Shown one piece after another: positions 20,179-33,871 of a stretch of 64,000 nt of DNA. The DNA lies in the NCBI GenBank assembly GCA_029817715.1, contig JARUPY010000473.1:5022001-5086000 (forward strand), read 5' to 3'. The DNA comes from Melastoma dodecandrum. Its lineage: Eukaryota; Streptophyta; Magnoliopsida; Myrtales; Melastomataceae. Position 1 is the stretch's first letter. The number at the start of each line of letters is the position of its first letter. The notes beneath the pieces are model-generated. The model searched no databases and was not told the DNA's origin. It saw nothing but the letters and a program-made list of their open reading frames with translations. The position numbers were made by a program, and so were the translations under genes.

Positions 20179-20545
20179 TGATCCAAGAAGTTCCCCTTTT
20201 ATGTGGAAAGGGCCCATATCGGGCCGGACGGAGATTGGTCCTAGGTGGATACGTAAAAGATATTAGCACCTCGACACCTGGCCTTATCAGTCTATGAGAA
20301 GGAGTTGCTGTCAATAGTGTACGCAGTTGACAAGTGGCGCCACTATTTGATGGGTCGTCGCTTTACAATCAAGACGGATCACCAAAGCCTCAAGTATCTA
20401 CTGGAGTAGCGAGTGCATAATGCAATGCAGATTACATGGCTGGTCAAGTTAGCCGGATTTGATTACGCGATCAGCTACAAAAAAAGGAAAAGACAATGTT
20501 GTTGCGGACGCTCTGTCTCGCATTCCAGGAGCTGAGGTAATGTCC
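20165..20545 (+). pseudogene. Disrupted RNase H end, with a ~110-bp interruption
   Basis: RNase H coding resumes near 20280 (LALSVYEKELLSIVYAVDKW, IKTDHQSLKYLLE) after roughly 110 bp that do not belong to the family, then meets a TAG at ~20408 and a shift in an A run near 20480. The origin of the interruption was not identified. Confidence 0.6.
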
Positions 20546-21957
20546 CTAATGCTTGGTCTGCAGCCGGGTACCATGTTGGATGAAATTGCAGCTAGTTGAC
20601 AGAACGACAAAGCCTTGCAAGAGATCATACAGCAGGTGCATAAGGGACGGATCACTAATTTCGAGTGGAAGTATGGCCAGTTGTTGAGAAAGGGGAAGCT
20701 GGTGATTGGAGCAGATCCAGACCTCAGACGCAAACTCATTAGAATGTTCCATGCGTCTGCTGTCGGGGGTCATTCCGGAGTTAATGCAACGCTGAAAAGA
20801 ATCTCCAGCTTTTGCTATTGGAAGGGGCTGCAGAAGGATATTGAATCGTTTATCAAGGCTTGCGAAACCTGCCAACGATGTAAATATGATCATGCTACTT
20901 ATCCTAGGTTGTTACAGCCCCTGTCAATACCTGCAGTGGTTTGGACCGACATCAGCATGGATTTCATCATTGGGTTACCAAAGTCTCAAGGCAAGGAAGT
21001 CGTTATGGTTGTTGTGGACAGACTCACTAAATTTGCGCATTTCATCGCCTTGAAGCACCCTTATACAGCATCGACTGTGGCTGAAGCCTTCCTCTCTAAT
21101 GTCTACAAACTGCACGGGCTGCCTCAAACAATCACAAGTGACAGGGACACCATTTTTCTGAGCGAATTCTGGCAGCAACTATTCAAGCTGCAGGGTGTGG
21201 CGTTATGTTTTTCGTCAGCATATCACCCACAAACAGATGGGCAATTGGAGGTGGTAAATTGCTGTTTGGAGACATATCTGCGATGTTTCTGCGTTGACTG
21301 CCCAACCCTCTGGAGCAAGTGGTTGGCATGGGCGGAGTGGTGGTACAATACCACCTACCACACTGCAATTCGGACGACTCCGTTCCAAGCCCTGTATGGA
21401 TACGAGCCGCCGGTCCACTTACCATATATCAGAGGTACAACTGCAAATGCCATGGTTGACAGAGAGTTGTCGGACAGAGAGGAGATGGTTCGGCTTTTGC
21501 GTTTTCACATTCACCAGGCCCAAAATCGAATGAAGCAAATTGCAGACAGGAAACGATCAGAGCGGAGTTTTTAGATTGGCGACTATGTATATGTTAAGCT
21601 TCAGCACCATAAACAGAATCTGGGAGAGGGACAACACAGCCACAAGCTCAGTCCTCTGTATTACGGGCCTTACAGGGTGCTAGACAAGCTGGGAGCTATG
21701 GCGTATAGATTGGAGTTGCCCAGCGACTCCAAGATTCATCCGACCTTCCATGTTTCACATTTGATAAGTTTTTGGGTGCTGCAGATATTATTTCTCCTGT
21801 TTTACCAGCTGTTGGCGAGGCGGCCGCAGTTCCTGAGTACATTCTGCAGCGAAAGTTGGTGAAACGGAAACGTCGGGCTGCTACCATGGTTTTGATGAAG
21901 TGGAGAAATCAACCAGAGCAGCATGCTACATGGGAATTCTTGTTTGATCTCCAATAG
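20546..21957 (+). pseudogene. Chromovirus integrase with chromodomain
   Basis: The HHCC finger (FHASAVGGHSG, CETCQRC) is followed by the catalytic core: WTDISMDFIIGLP (first Asp), ITSDRDTIFLSEFWQQ (second Asp), then AYHPQTDGQLEVVN, which precedes the Glu motif. A TAG at 21572 follows the core, after which the C-terminal domain continues (LSPLYYGPYRVLDKLGAMAY, HPTFHVSHL). The last ~60 codons shift frame and encode a chromodomain (ILQRKLVKRKRRAATMVLMK, HATWEF). Chromodomains direct integration to marked chromatin. Two other in-frame stops (for example near 20598) confirm decay. Confidence 0.9.
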
Positions 21958-21994
21958 AGATTCTCGCATATCACCCTTGGGGACAAGGGTGACT

Positions 21995-22007
21995 CTGAGA
22001 GGGAGGT
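21995..22007 (+). other. Polypurine tract of the chromovirus
   Basis: Purine run tgagagggaggta directly before the 3' LTR at 22010. Confidence 0.75.
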
Positions 22008-22009
22008 AT

Positions 22010-22516
22010 TGATACAAAGAATTGAGGTGGAGGAGGGAAGTAAGCTGTTGGACCAGGGAGTTGTGGGCTGGAAGCTTGGAGGTGCGACTAACACAAGCGA
22101 ACCAGGGACGTATGGGCTCTCAGGAACGCATGGGCCCTCAGGAGGAACTGGACGGGTGGAAGCTGGGCTGGCGTTGGAGAGTTTGGAGGAGGACGAAAGT
22201 GAAAAGGAAATGAAAGGATGCGGGGGAAAGAGGAAATCGTGTAACAACCTGGGTAACGACCTGGCGGGGTGCGCGCGGAGGTTATAACAGATGGGGGGAA
22301 GGAAATAGAGGGGAGAAAATTAGCTGGAGAAGATGGGAGCGGAGGCGGATAAGAATGAAGGAAGAAGATGAGTAGGAGTAGCCATTAGCGTATGACTTGG
22401 GGGGACTCATGTTTTCTTTTGTTTTTTTTGTTGTTGAGACTGGAATTTTCTGGATTGTGTTAGTGAATGCGAGAAGTTGGCTCAGCTTCGCCGTAATCGT
22501 TGTTATAAGCGTATCA
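22010..22516 (+). repeat. 3' LTR of the chromovirus
   Basis: Begins TGATACAAAG and ends GCGTATCA. It is followed by the CCCTC duplication. Confidence 0.95.
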
Positions 22517-22521
22517 CCCTC

Positions 22522-23831
22522 CTTCCTTTCTCCCTTTCCTCTCCTCTCCTCTCCCCTTTTCCCTTTTCCCCCTCCCCAAAATTTCTCCGGAGCGTTTTCG
22601 AAGAATTGTTGCGTTTCCCCGTTTCTTTTTCCTTGTATCCCTCCCTCCCACTAATAGGTATTATGTCTCGTGACTTGTTGGGAAAGCGTTGTTGTCCCAA
22701 GCCATTATTAAGTTCATTTAAAATCTGTTTTGGAATCCACTTTGTCTTGGTCAACCCGGTTGACTTGATCAACGAGCTTCCCTTCCCTCAAGGTCAACTC
22801 GCCCCAAGCCTTCCCTTAGGTGTTGGGGGCTGCCCCTCGGGCGATAGAAGATGCTCTTGGGGCTCGCCCCCGGCACGTCCCCGACTCAATCCTTGATAGT
22901 CTTTAATATATTATCGTAGTGGTTCAACCTTCGTCGGAATTATCTTTTAAATTATTGATCGTCTTAAAAAAAAATAATTATCACATAACATCTTTTTACG
23001 ATATTCTTAATCCATTGAGGTATTTTATTTCAATTTTCGTGACGATTATTTTCGGTCAATTTTGACCTCAAACTTTCCCTTATCAACCAACAATGTTATT
23101 CTTACCGTCCCAAGAGCGTCTCATTCTATCGCTCTTTAGGCATTTCTCTCTCTTCGCGGATAGATATCGACGGGAGTGAGGAGAGGTGGTAGCCGTCCCT
23201 ACACTATTCCCATCGCACCTTTGGAGATGCACGCGTTGCTTTTTCTTCCCATACTTCATTTCGACTCATCTACAGGTGGCACTCGTACATTCTAAATTTA
23301 ATATAAAAGGCCGGGTCATTATTATAGCTGTCCCTTACAGATTTGCTTGCGGGAGGTTGGAAAGGGCTGGGCTACTACAGCGGTGGGCTTTATGGCTTTT
23401 CCTGAAAAGGGTCGCCTGCCTTCTTTTTATTTGTTCCAAATGTGGGCTTGTGCACGTTCTATTTAAGTCCACTGTTTGCCCGTGATGGGTTGGGCTTTAC
23501 GGTAGGCGAGATCATATTTTGATTGGGGTGTGTTCTCTTCAATTGGATGATTTTTGCTCTCGTGTTTTCGTATTGTCGTAAATAATCTACTGATGAGAGA
23601 CGAATTCTGATTCATGAAAATATATATTTGGACATACATATTTTTGCCGAGCATTAAAAAAGGTTCGTGTACAATAGAAATTTCGTACCTCTTTTCTAAA
23701 TGTTCTTCATAGTACAGTACTGGATGTCTTCGGGGAAAACCGTGACACTCTGATTGAGACGAGAGGATTAACCACACATACGTTGGCATGAAAAATGAAT
23801 TTTCTGATCTTGATATATAATAATAATAGTG
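22522..23831. other. Non-coding region, pyrimidine-rich then mixed
   Basis: It starts with a C/T-rich tract (22517-22580), continues with a GC-rich block around 22780-22890 (ggctgcccctcgggcgatag) and AT-rich DNA to 23080. None of the open frames shows a domain. It may be old repeat DNA. A TATA-like stretch, aatataaaaggcc near 23300, was seen without a gene behind it. Confidence 0.4.
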
Positions 23832-25225
23832 CTATCTACAAAATTGAGTACTAATCCGTAAAACACGTTTCATCTCCTTCTCCGTAAATGGACAGGTTTG
23901 GTCTACGGGTTTTACTGTTCTGACGACGATTATCTCCAACAGGACAGCGAATCTTCCCAGGAGTACGAGGATTCCCGTGTAGATCTGCTTCCAAATCATT
24001 AGCGGGTGGAGCAAACTTAGGCCCATGTACACGTTCACGACGCTGAGGACGATGATGGTGTACCCGCTCATGTGGTGGTAGACATTCCAGTACCCTTACC
24101 CTGTGATCAGGTGTCGGTCTCAACAATATCCCAAGAACCTACGAATCGTTTGGCGTGATCGATTCAAAAACCTTGATTAAATGTTTCTTGATTTAAATCG
24201 AGTTGCATTGAAAATATAGGAATATCTTCTTGGTACCTGAAGCGTGCTGAGGATGAAGAGGATTAGGCCGATGGTCCCATGGACGTTGGAGGCATCGCTA
24301 CCACCTAGCCAACGACCCGTGGCCCAACCGGCTGTTCCAATCGTGTATGCTGCTTCCTGACATGCGAAGTGAAGGTAAAACCAACCCTTGTCCATAGGAT
24401 TTAACGCCTTCAGGTTCCTCGCTACAATGACTCCGGTCGGCAGCAGTGTCCCCCAGCTCACCGTGTTCAGCACCCCATGTACCTGACGAGATGAGGTCAA
24501 TCGAACTTGTGCCGATATCACGCGACATCTTTTGGTGTTTGTATGATTAGGCAAGCACGATATATATGTTTTTATATGCTCATGTTCCAGGCCATCTGCA
24601 GGAGTTCTTCGTCTAAGGTCACCCCCATCGAGTTCTCGTATGTGCTTGGTCCGGTGCGATTCTAGGCTAAGTTAAGCGCCATCATCGGCTTCACGCCACC
24701 TATATAGGTAAAATGCATCCCAGGAACTCCATCTTTCCTCATCGGTCCCACGTTCCAAACCTGGGTGGCATTGGACCCCACGATATCGCTCCCCAGCTGC
24801 AGCCTGGCGAATATGGTCATCTCCCCGTTCACATAAGACCCCGACACGCTAGGCACCTCGAAGCTGAGCTCCCCCTCAGACAGCTCTGTCGCGTAGGAAT
24901 CGACCGACGAGGTGTATGCATGCACAGACATGCTGTTTGTAAGGTATGCCACGAGGGCCTGGGACCCTATCATGGTGCCGCCGGAGGGGTTGACAGCCCA
25001 GGCGATCCATTGCTTGGGCGAGGTTCCCGGGCGGCGGAACGCGACGTCGACGGTGGACGTGGAAGAGGTGTAATTCCAGTGGAGGAAGGAGCCATGGACG
25101 GTGAGGTCGATGCAGGAGTCATAGACAGCAACCCCACCAGGGAAGGCGTAGTTCTTGCATGTCTGGGAAAGGGAGGTCGTGGCCAGAGCTGCAAACGTTA
25201 GTGTGGTTGTAAGGAACTTCAACAT
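23832..25225 (-). pseudogene. DOMON/cytochrome b561 protein gene with a stop and a frameshift
   Basis: Exon 1 (ATG at 25225) encodes a signal peptide and a DOMON domain (CKNYAFPGGVAVYDSCIDLT, FAWAVNPSG-like WIAWAVNPSGG, QVWNVGP). It reaches TAG at 24662-24664 after MMALNLA, although ~25 more plausible codons follow. Exon 2 (24237-24482) carries VHGVLNTVSWGTLLPTGVI, YLHFACQEAAYTIGTAGWAT and the heme-ligand His residues of cytochrome b561. Exon 3 (24138-23832) carries LLRPTPDHRVR, then a one-base shift near 24095 to YWNVYHHMSGYTII and a last membrane segment. The family moves electrons across the plasma membrane, from ascorbate. The stop and shift suggest a pseudogene, or sequence errors. Confidence 0.78.
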
Positions 25226-26963
25226 CGTTACGTTGTCGTTGGTCGTTGTTGTTTTGGCCTCGTTTTAACAAATGGTTTGGAGGTGGGGGGATTGGGGGTC
25301 GGCTGAGATGTTGTTTCGGTGTGGACATAGAAAGGAGAGGTGCAAAATGGGATTTGAGAAGCCGTCGGCGTGGTTGCCATTATGATTTATTTCTAACATC
25401 TGTAGCTATGTTTGTAGCAGTAAACCTCCCCCTTTTCTTATTATTCTCGGCTTATTTGAAGTGTAAATGGTAAAATGTAGAAATTTCTTTGATGTGAACC
25501 CCTTTAATTCTTCCATATTATAGATATTAAATGCTTGTTTGTTCGACCAATTCATCGTTAAGTCTAATATTATGTGAAACACTATGCACATTTTAATCCC
25601 CCACACCAAATTTTAACATCTTTAAGATATTTAATTTTTGGAGTTATTTAAGATATATTCCTCATCGTGGTCTTTCCGCAGGAGTGTCTCGACCTTTTCC
25701 ACCTTTGGTATTTAGTTTGATCTTACCAGAGACAAGACTGAAAAGGGTGGTCGAACAAAGCTAATGTTCCTGGGCTAACCGTTTAAAGATGCTATTCCGA
25801 CGGGCTACAACACGACGAAACGCATTGCAATCTCGGGATCGAGTTTTTCCCCTAATCGACGCGACTATCTATGGTTGTTTCAGTGGCGAAGATAACAGTG
25901 CTCACCGGCTGCAACATAGTTAACGACGTAGAATTTTTTGTCAAAGTCATGATAATTTTCTTTTGAAAGGTTAATCTACCGAAATTTTGATGTGAAAGCA
26001 GTGTCCAGAGGAAGGAATTTGGAGAAGATTGTCGGATCTAAGTAGCAATCTGCAGGTGTCATCCTGTGTTTTCACAAGCCGACCAGCAAACTATCCTAAG
26101 GTATTTACCAATTTGTTAATGTTATCTGTAGTTTTATCTAGGAAGACTATACGAATATCAAGTGGTATAACTTCATAAAAAATATAAATAATGTTTGAGA
26201 ATTCCTGCTTACTAGCTAGGTGGCAAGCTTTTGAAATGGCTATCAAATTTGGGCTTTAACCCGAAAGCTCATGTTGAATGATAGGCATGATATCATAGAA
26301 GCATAAACATATCCAAGAATTTAAATCAAAGGGAGTGACGAAGAATGATAGTGATTGTGATATGATCCCATGCACCTAAGGGTCAACGGCTCGTTATTCA
26401 TGGATAAATGAAATCGAAAAGGCCAACACCTTTTCTTCATATATCTGAGACCTGTAAGAAAATCGAAGAAGTTGAACCTCATGATGTCCCGGACATGGGG
26501 TGTGTTGACACACAGAATTTACAAGCGGTCAAGCCCAAAGACGTATAGAACCTGTGACCGACATAGGCCTGACCTTATAAGGAGCCTGCTGACAACTAGA
26601 GACGCATAAATGCCCGGAACAACTCGAGAACTTGAGGTACCCAGAAGCTTGGTGAGATAGTCATGGAACTTGAGATAAACCAAAACGGTTGAAGTCTAGA
26701 TAAGATCTGCACATAACCCATGGAAAATAGAGACTTCACGTATTCTAGAAGATAAGAAAAGTACATCATGGAGAGCTTGCAACGTTGATCCCATGCTGCG
26801 GATAACGTTAGATCAAGAGCCGCTACTAATTTCATTTCTGACAGTCATTGAAATGACAGAATCCTTAATGTTGAAGATGCATAAGAGGTGTTGTCAAGGA
26901 CACAACAGCCTGATAGTCGGCAATTGGATTTCTCATCCCTTGATTCTCGAAATGCTGCAGTGC
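25226..26963. other. Intergenic region between two minus-strand genes
   Basis: Contains the promoter side of the DOMON gene and the 3' side of the NAT9-like gene. No domain, long frame or repeat was recognised. The sequence is AT-rich with short frames only. Confidence 0.5.
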
Positions 26964-28487
<1,524 letters not shown>

Positions 28488-31223
28488 GTCCTCGTTCCTC
28501 CCCTTCGTCCTCCCTGCCCCTCTCTTACCCTCGTGTCATAAAACCGAATCTCGTGTTGGGTTCTTACAGCTTCTTGGGCCACGGGCCCCCCGAATGGTCC
28601 AATCTTAGGTAGTAAAGACCGAAGGCCGGTTCTTTGGGTGCCCCCCTCCACAAACACCTCCCGTCCCACGGTCACCATCTTGCGGGTAGCCGGAATCCGG
28701 ACATTCGCCATGGCGAAGTTCAGTTCACTTACAGCAGCACAAGGACCCGATTTCTCGGGATAACTTTTGATAGCTCCGTACAAATATATCGTAATTACTC
28801 GATTTATCGTTCATGAGATGTGTTTTGAAAACTCGTCTTGAAAAACGAATTTTCAAAACACCCTCTTCCTTTCTCCTCTCTCCCTTCAAAAAATTAAAGA
28901 AAACGGATGGTGGATTTTAAAAATTCATTTCCCTCCCGATTATTTTGGATAGCGGTTTTTAAAAATTCGTTTTTTTTTTAAATTAAAAGACGAGTTTTCA
29001 AACGTGTCCTAGAAACGGTAAACTGGGATTCGACCGTATTTCACGAACTTTTTTTTTAAACCAACTATATATCCATGCAAAACTCACCCTTTTAAACCAT
29101 TTTGCAACCAGCTACATTCTAGTAATGTTACATATGAATGTTGAAGCGTGGTTGTTCCTTAACTGATCAGTTCATCAAAAATCTAGCTGCGAGTCGATTG
29201 CTTAACAACATCGAAATTGAAGAATTAACCACTCAGTAGAACATCCAACTCAACAACACAGTTGTGGAAATGGGTCGAAGCAAAGTTGTGGAAGCTTGAG
29301 GTGGTTGAATTTCGACATGATCTCCAACTTGTGGCTGGCATGGGGGTGCTTTTGGTACTGTACGGTGCGTTCATTAACGCCGTGTGTCGGCGGTGATCAG
29401 ATTGCCCGCTAAACGATCGGAATAAGGTAAAGCTTAAAGATAAGTTTTGTACTCTATTAATTTCATGGTCCCCTAAAAACCGTAAGTGCAGGTTTCCCCT
29501 CACGCGGCTCACGCCATTTGAGGTGGCCCAGCCCAGATTCATTCGAAAATCCTGTAGTGAAATTGAGACTGCTCGACCACGGAACCGGCAGCAGTGACAG
29601 GTAAACAAGTGGTGGTAAATTGAACTTCCTGCAAATGGGGGAAGAACCCCACATGGGTCATCTCCCTCGACATCAGAAGGTTTTTCTCACACTAGTAAGA
29701 AAAATTTAAGAATTCCACTTACAAATCTCATCTGGGAAAATGAAGAAAGAAGTAAAGCAAGAACACCACCCCCCCCCCCCCCCCCCCCGGGACGAGAAAA
29801 ACTCGCATCACTAGTCAAGATATGGAAAGCATATAACACAAAACAGAAAAATGAATAATGACAGAAAAAGTCTATGAAGGCCTTTTTTTTCCTCTATTGT
29901 ATCTCACCTCACCTCTCAAAAAGGATGCAAATGATACAATTTTTTCCACCATTGTCTCTATATTTTCCAAAAATCTAATTTTACATTCACTCTCTCGAAA
30001 GTACCCGGCAAGCATCCAAACACCCCCCCCCCCTCCCCATGTTCAACACAAGTCTTCTTCTTCTTCTTCTTCTGTAACTTCTCTTCTGTCAAAACGCTCT
30101 CCTTTTCCCATACACAGACACTCCCGTTGGCTCTAAAAATTACTAATGTGTTTCCCACCCCAACTGGAACTATCGTGGACAACTTTGGGTATCGCAGTTT
30201 GTTCACTGGCCTCCCAGAAACCTGCCCTTCGCCCTATCGGCATTTTCGTATCATGTGAGTGATCTCCTAGGAAGCAACACCTGTCCATGAAAATGAGAAG
30301 GAATGCGGTTAGCCAGATTGGGTAAAGGAAGGGCGAATATGAAACGAAATTAGTGCAACAGTAAGCCAATGGATAGAGAATGAAAAGGAAAAGGAATTAT
30401 CAGTATATGGTCTCACTACATTTTTCTCTCATGCAATACCTCCTACATATGTCTAAAGCACTAAGATTCGGTTCAGGGAGTTTTATGGGATTTTGATACA
30501 TTCATCCAATTTTCCCATAGTGTGCATGGGTTCCAGAATGGAATGGTATGACAATTGCTTAGGTTGGAGAGAGAGCAGAGCAGTGCTCAAGCAGCTAGTT
30601 GATGTATTTCTCACCCTAAAAAATCGAACTTCTATGCAGGCCCAACTTTCATCTTCCCAACGATATAATTCTGTTGACTAATCATCTTAAGGCACATGGG
30701 ATAACTTTTTGTAGCATTTTTTTAGTAGAACTCAAAATGTTTTAAATTAGTGTAGAGACTGACACTCATTTGTTCGCAACAAAACAAACGACAAACCTGG
30801 AGTCTTAACCTCTAATATATAAGAAGAGCTAGATTAGCAATTCTCGTTATGCATGATTCATTTAAGCACCTACATCATTAGTTCCATGCAGTACATAGGA
30901 TCAGATTGGAGATTTTGAGCTAGCTAGCCTGAGAAGCAATACGACGGAAAACAGCTCCTGCACGGTAAATTCTCAAATGATAAAAGAAGACAGTTTCACG
31001 TAAGAGTATTGAATGTATAAAGTTCCAATGGAAAGAACTATGGTTGTCATTTTGTTGTCCTATCCTACCCCACAAAAAATTTTCAAGTTCACTCGGACAA
31101 GAGAGCCACAGTATACCAGTTCAATGCGGAAATACCCAAGATGATTGAGCCATTGATTGTTTAAAAGCAATATGATCTCCAAAAAGGAGCGTCATGGAGA
31201 TATTGGTCAAACAGAAGCATTAC
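28488..31223. other. Intergenic region with homopolymer tracts
   Basis: Upstream of the NAT9-like gene an open frame on the minus strand (28783-28463) shows no domain and probably reflects GC-rich leader. Runs of C occur at 29769-29788 (20) and 30023-30033 (11), and a CTT repeat at ~30053-30073. A/T-rich DNA around 28840-29060 contains a repeated aaaattcgttttt-like word. No gene is supported. Confidence 0.5.
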
Positions 31224-32950
31224 CTAGTTGACTCTTTTATTAACATTATAATCCCCAACATAACCGGGAGAGCTTTTTGCTGGAACATCTGCAGCTCCCC
31301 TGCTGATGCCATAACTAAACGAACCCGGCAACCCTCTCTCAGAATTAGACTGGCGCCAAGTAGAGTCTCCATAAACTGAGCCACTTCCATAGAGATCAGT
31401 TATGGCACTATCATAAGCATCATTTAATGAACCATAGGATGATGTCAGGGCACCACTTGATCTCTCATTTCTACCATATCCAGCATTTGCCAATGCATAG
31501 TTGCCGTTATTACCGCCTCCATAGACAAAAGAACCACTATCACTAACAACGCTATTGCCACTGCCACCACCCTGTCCAGTAATTGGGGCAGAAGTCCAAT
31601 TCACTGCATTGCTACCAAAATTGTTTCCTCCGATACCAATACTTCCAAAACCTGTATTCACTGCAGAATTCGCAGGGTCAACTAACTGATTCAGAGCTCC
31701 ATTTCCCAATAAATTCCGAGTCGCGGAGCTGAAAAAAGAAGAGCTACCCCCATTGCCTCCATCATAACCAACTGTGCTGTTAAATCTATTAGAATTTCCC
31801 ATGTAATGTGGACTCACCCGGGCATAGTTAATGTTACAGGTGAAATTTCTTGTCCCTCCATAACTTGCGCTGAGCCCCGTATCGAAATTTAAGCTGAATG
31901 GGAACCCACTTCGACTTCCCCCAACAGGGCTGAATCTGCTATCCATCCCAATTCCATATCCTCCTACAGCACTAGGAGCATATCCTTGTGTGTAGCCACT
32001 AAGGAAACTATTAACACGGCCAATCCCGTAGTTATAACCACCGAGTGGGCTCCGAGTGGGGCCAGGTGATATCTCCTTCGGGACCGCTCTCTTAACTTCG
32101 ACCATTTTTCCATTAAGCTCATGGAAATTGTTCAGCAACACCTTATCAACTGCTTCCTCAGAATCGTAAGTGATGAACCCAAAGCCTCGCGGCCTCTGAG
32201 TGTTGTGATCATACATCACCACAACATCATTAACAGCCCCAAATTGCTCAAAGTAGGTTTTAAAGTCGCTTTCGGTGACAGTAGATGCCAAACCACCTAC
32301 AAATATCTTCTTTGTGCGGCCAGGACTGGGAGAGCTATTTATGATGCCTGTATTTCTGCCAAGCACCTTTTGGTCATCCCTTGGAACAGCTTTCTTAGCC
32401 TCAACCTGAATAAAAGGAATTCAACAATAAGATATCAACGTGTACTACAATAAGCAACCAGTTATTTATTTAATTTACATTTGGAACATAAGAAGAAGTA
32501 TATCTCAGCTACGATAAGTGAGACCATACAAATCCAAGAGGATAGTTAGAAGATAAGTCCATATGTACACTCTGCTTCAGGAGTTTGGTTGAAATTCGGA
32601 ACCTGATTTAAAGCATTTCTGCATTTTCTGTTTCAGATTTTTTACTCTTATGAAAGAGATTGATCAGCAATCAGCCCATGGGATAGACCAAAGCATGACA
32701 GAGTAAGGAATGAATGCTAGCTGTTTACCATCCTCCCATCGATATTGTGCTTTTCCTTTATGACTCTATCAGCCACAGATGGATCGGCAAAAACCACAAA
32801 ACCAAACCCGCGGGCACGGCCCGTAGTTCTGTCTTTCATGATTATCGCCTCCATTACCTCGCCATAGGTACCGAAATACCCTTTCAGTCTCTCTTCGTTT
32901 GTATCCCATGATATTCCGCCGATAAATAGCTTCCCATTATCGGATTGCAT
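31224..32950 (-). CDS. hnRNP-like RNA-binding protein with two RRMs and a Gly/Ser/Asn-rich tail
   Basis: Exon 1 (32950-32729) encodes MQSDNGKLFIGGISWDTNEE and the first RRM (RNP2 LFIGGI, RNP1 RGFGFVVF). Exon 2 (32405-31224) adds the second RRM (RNP2 IFVGGL, RNP1 RGFGFITY, about residues 100-180) and a long low-complexity tail with many Gly, Asn, Ser and Tyr, ending KRVN. The 467-residue product fits plant hnRNP A/B-like (RNP1 type) proteins that bind mRNA in the nucleus. A 5'-UTR intron is likely: donor GATCG/GTGAGTAA near 33500 and acceptor TTTTCTAG near 32964. No lesion is visible. Confidence 0.93.
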
Positions 32951-33870
32951 TGCCTTTGGGTCCTAGAAAACATCAATATTAGTCAATCCTCATACCAAAA
33001 CCCACAAATCTTGCAATTCCAGCAGTCTGAAAGAAGCCAGTGAGCAATCCATGCCAGAACAAAAAGTGATCCCACTGTTTTTAGTCAAAGCAATGTTCTA
33101 CAAGGATTCGGGCAATAGAAACAAGCCCGTGGTCGACAAACAACAACTCACAAGCATCGAAGTAAGCAGATTAAGTGATCGACCCAGAATGCAGCAAGTC
33201 ACATCGAATAAAAAAGAATCCATCCCAAGCATTATTCCAAAACATATCACCCAAAGAAATGCCACAGCAATCCAATCCAGCAGAACCAATCAAATCATCA
33301 TCCCGCCCAACTAATCCAGATTCCAACTGAATTATGCCCAGATTCAATCCAATGCTCGTCAGATCCTGTCATGGCCGAACTGCGGAAACCAAACCCAACA
33401 TCCAGGGAAAACTATAGCATTCACGAAAGATCCAGAATTTTCCACAAAATCCCATACAAAGATCCTAAAAACGATCATGGATGCGACGACATTACTCACC
33501 GATCAATGACTAAATCCGCAACCTCCACAAAACTTCCTCTGAACCAAACAAGAGCAGAAAAAAAACGAATCCCGTTCCAAGATCCGATGATAACACTGAC
33601 TGAGGTCAGATGATCTTCCCCTATCTTCCCAGGAAACAGAAAACCCGGAAATCTTTTCCTTCAAAAACCCAAAAGGAATTTTCAACCAGATTTTTTCTTT
33701 TTAATATAATAATGATGGAGCAACCCCAATTGCATTAGCTAATATTATGCTCCTCCTTTTAGAGAGAGAGAGAGAGAGAGGGGCGGGGAAGATAGGGAGA
33801 CACAACAGAGAGAGAAAGAAAGGGAGGAGAAGAGATTCAACCCCCCTCCCTCCTTATGTGGAGTATATAT
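32951..33870 (-). promoter_or_regulatory. 5' leader, leader intron and promoter of the hnRNP-like gene
   Basis: On the minus strand a TATATATA box lies at 33864-33871. It is followed by a leader with a GA microsatellite (33761-33781, about nine AG units), then a consensus donor near 33500 and an acceptor near 32964, 14 bases before the ATG at 32950. A long leader intron is common in plant RNA-binding protein genes and often boosts expression (general knowledge). Confidence 0.55.
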
Positions 33871-33871
33871 A

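Larger units (their letters stand above)
16908..22516 (+). mobile_element. Ty3/gypsy chromovirus, complete but decayed
   Basis: LTRs of ~508 bp (16908-17415, 22010-22516) and a 5-bp duplication CCCTC (16903-16907, 22517-22521) delimit a 5.6-kb element. The initiator-tRNA-Met type primer site TGGTATCAGA lies at 17418. Gag, protease, RT, RNase H, integrase and a terminal chromodomain follow in the standard order. Compact size and short LTRs suggest the Reina or Galadriel clade (inference). Frameshifts in gag and RNase H, several stops and visible LTR divergence show it is old and inactive. The 5' LTR begins AG in place of TG. Confidence 0.95.
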
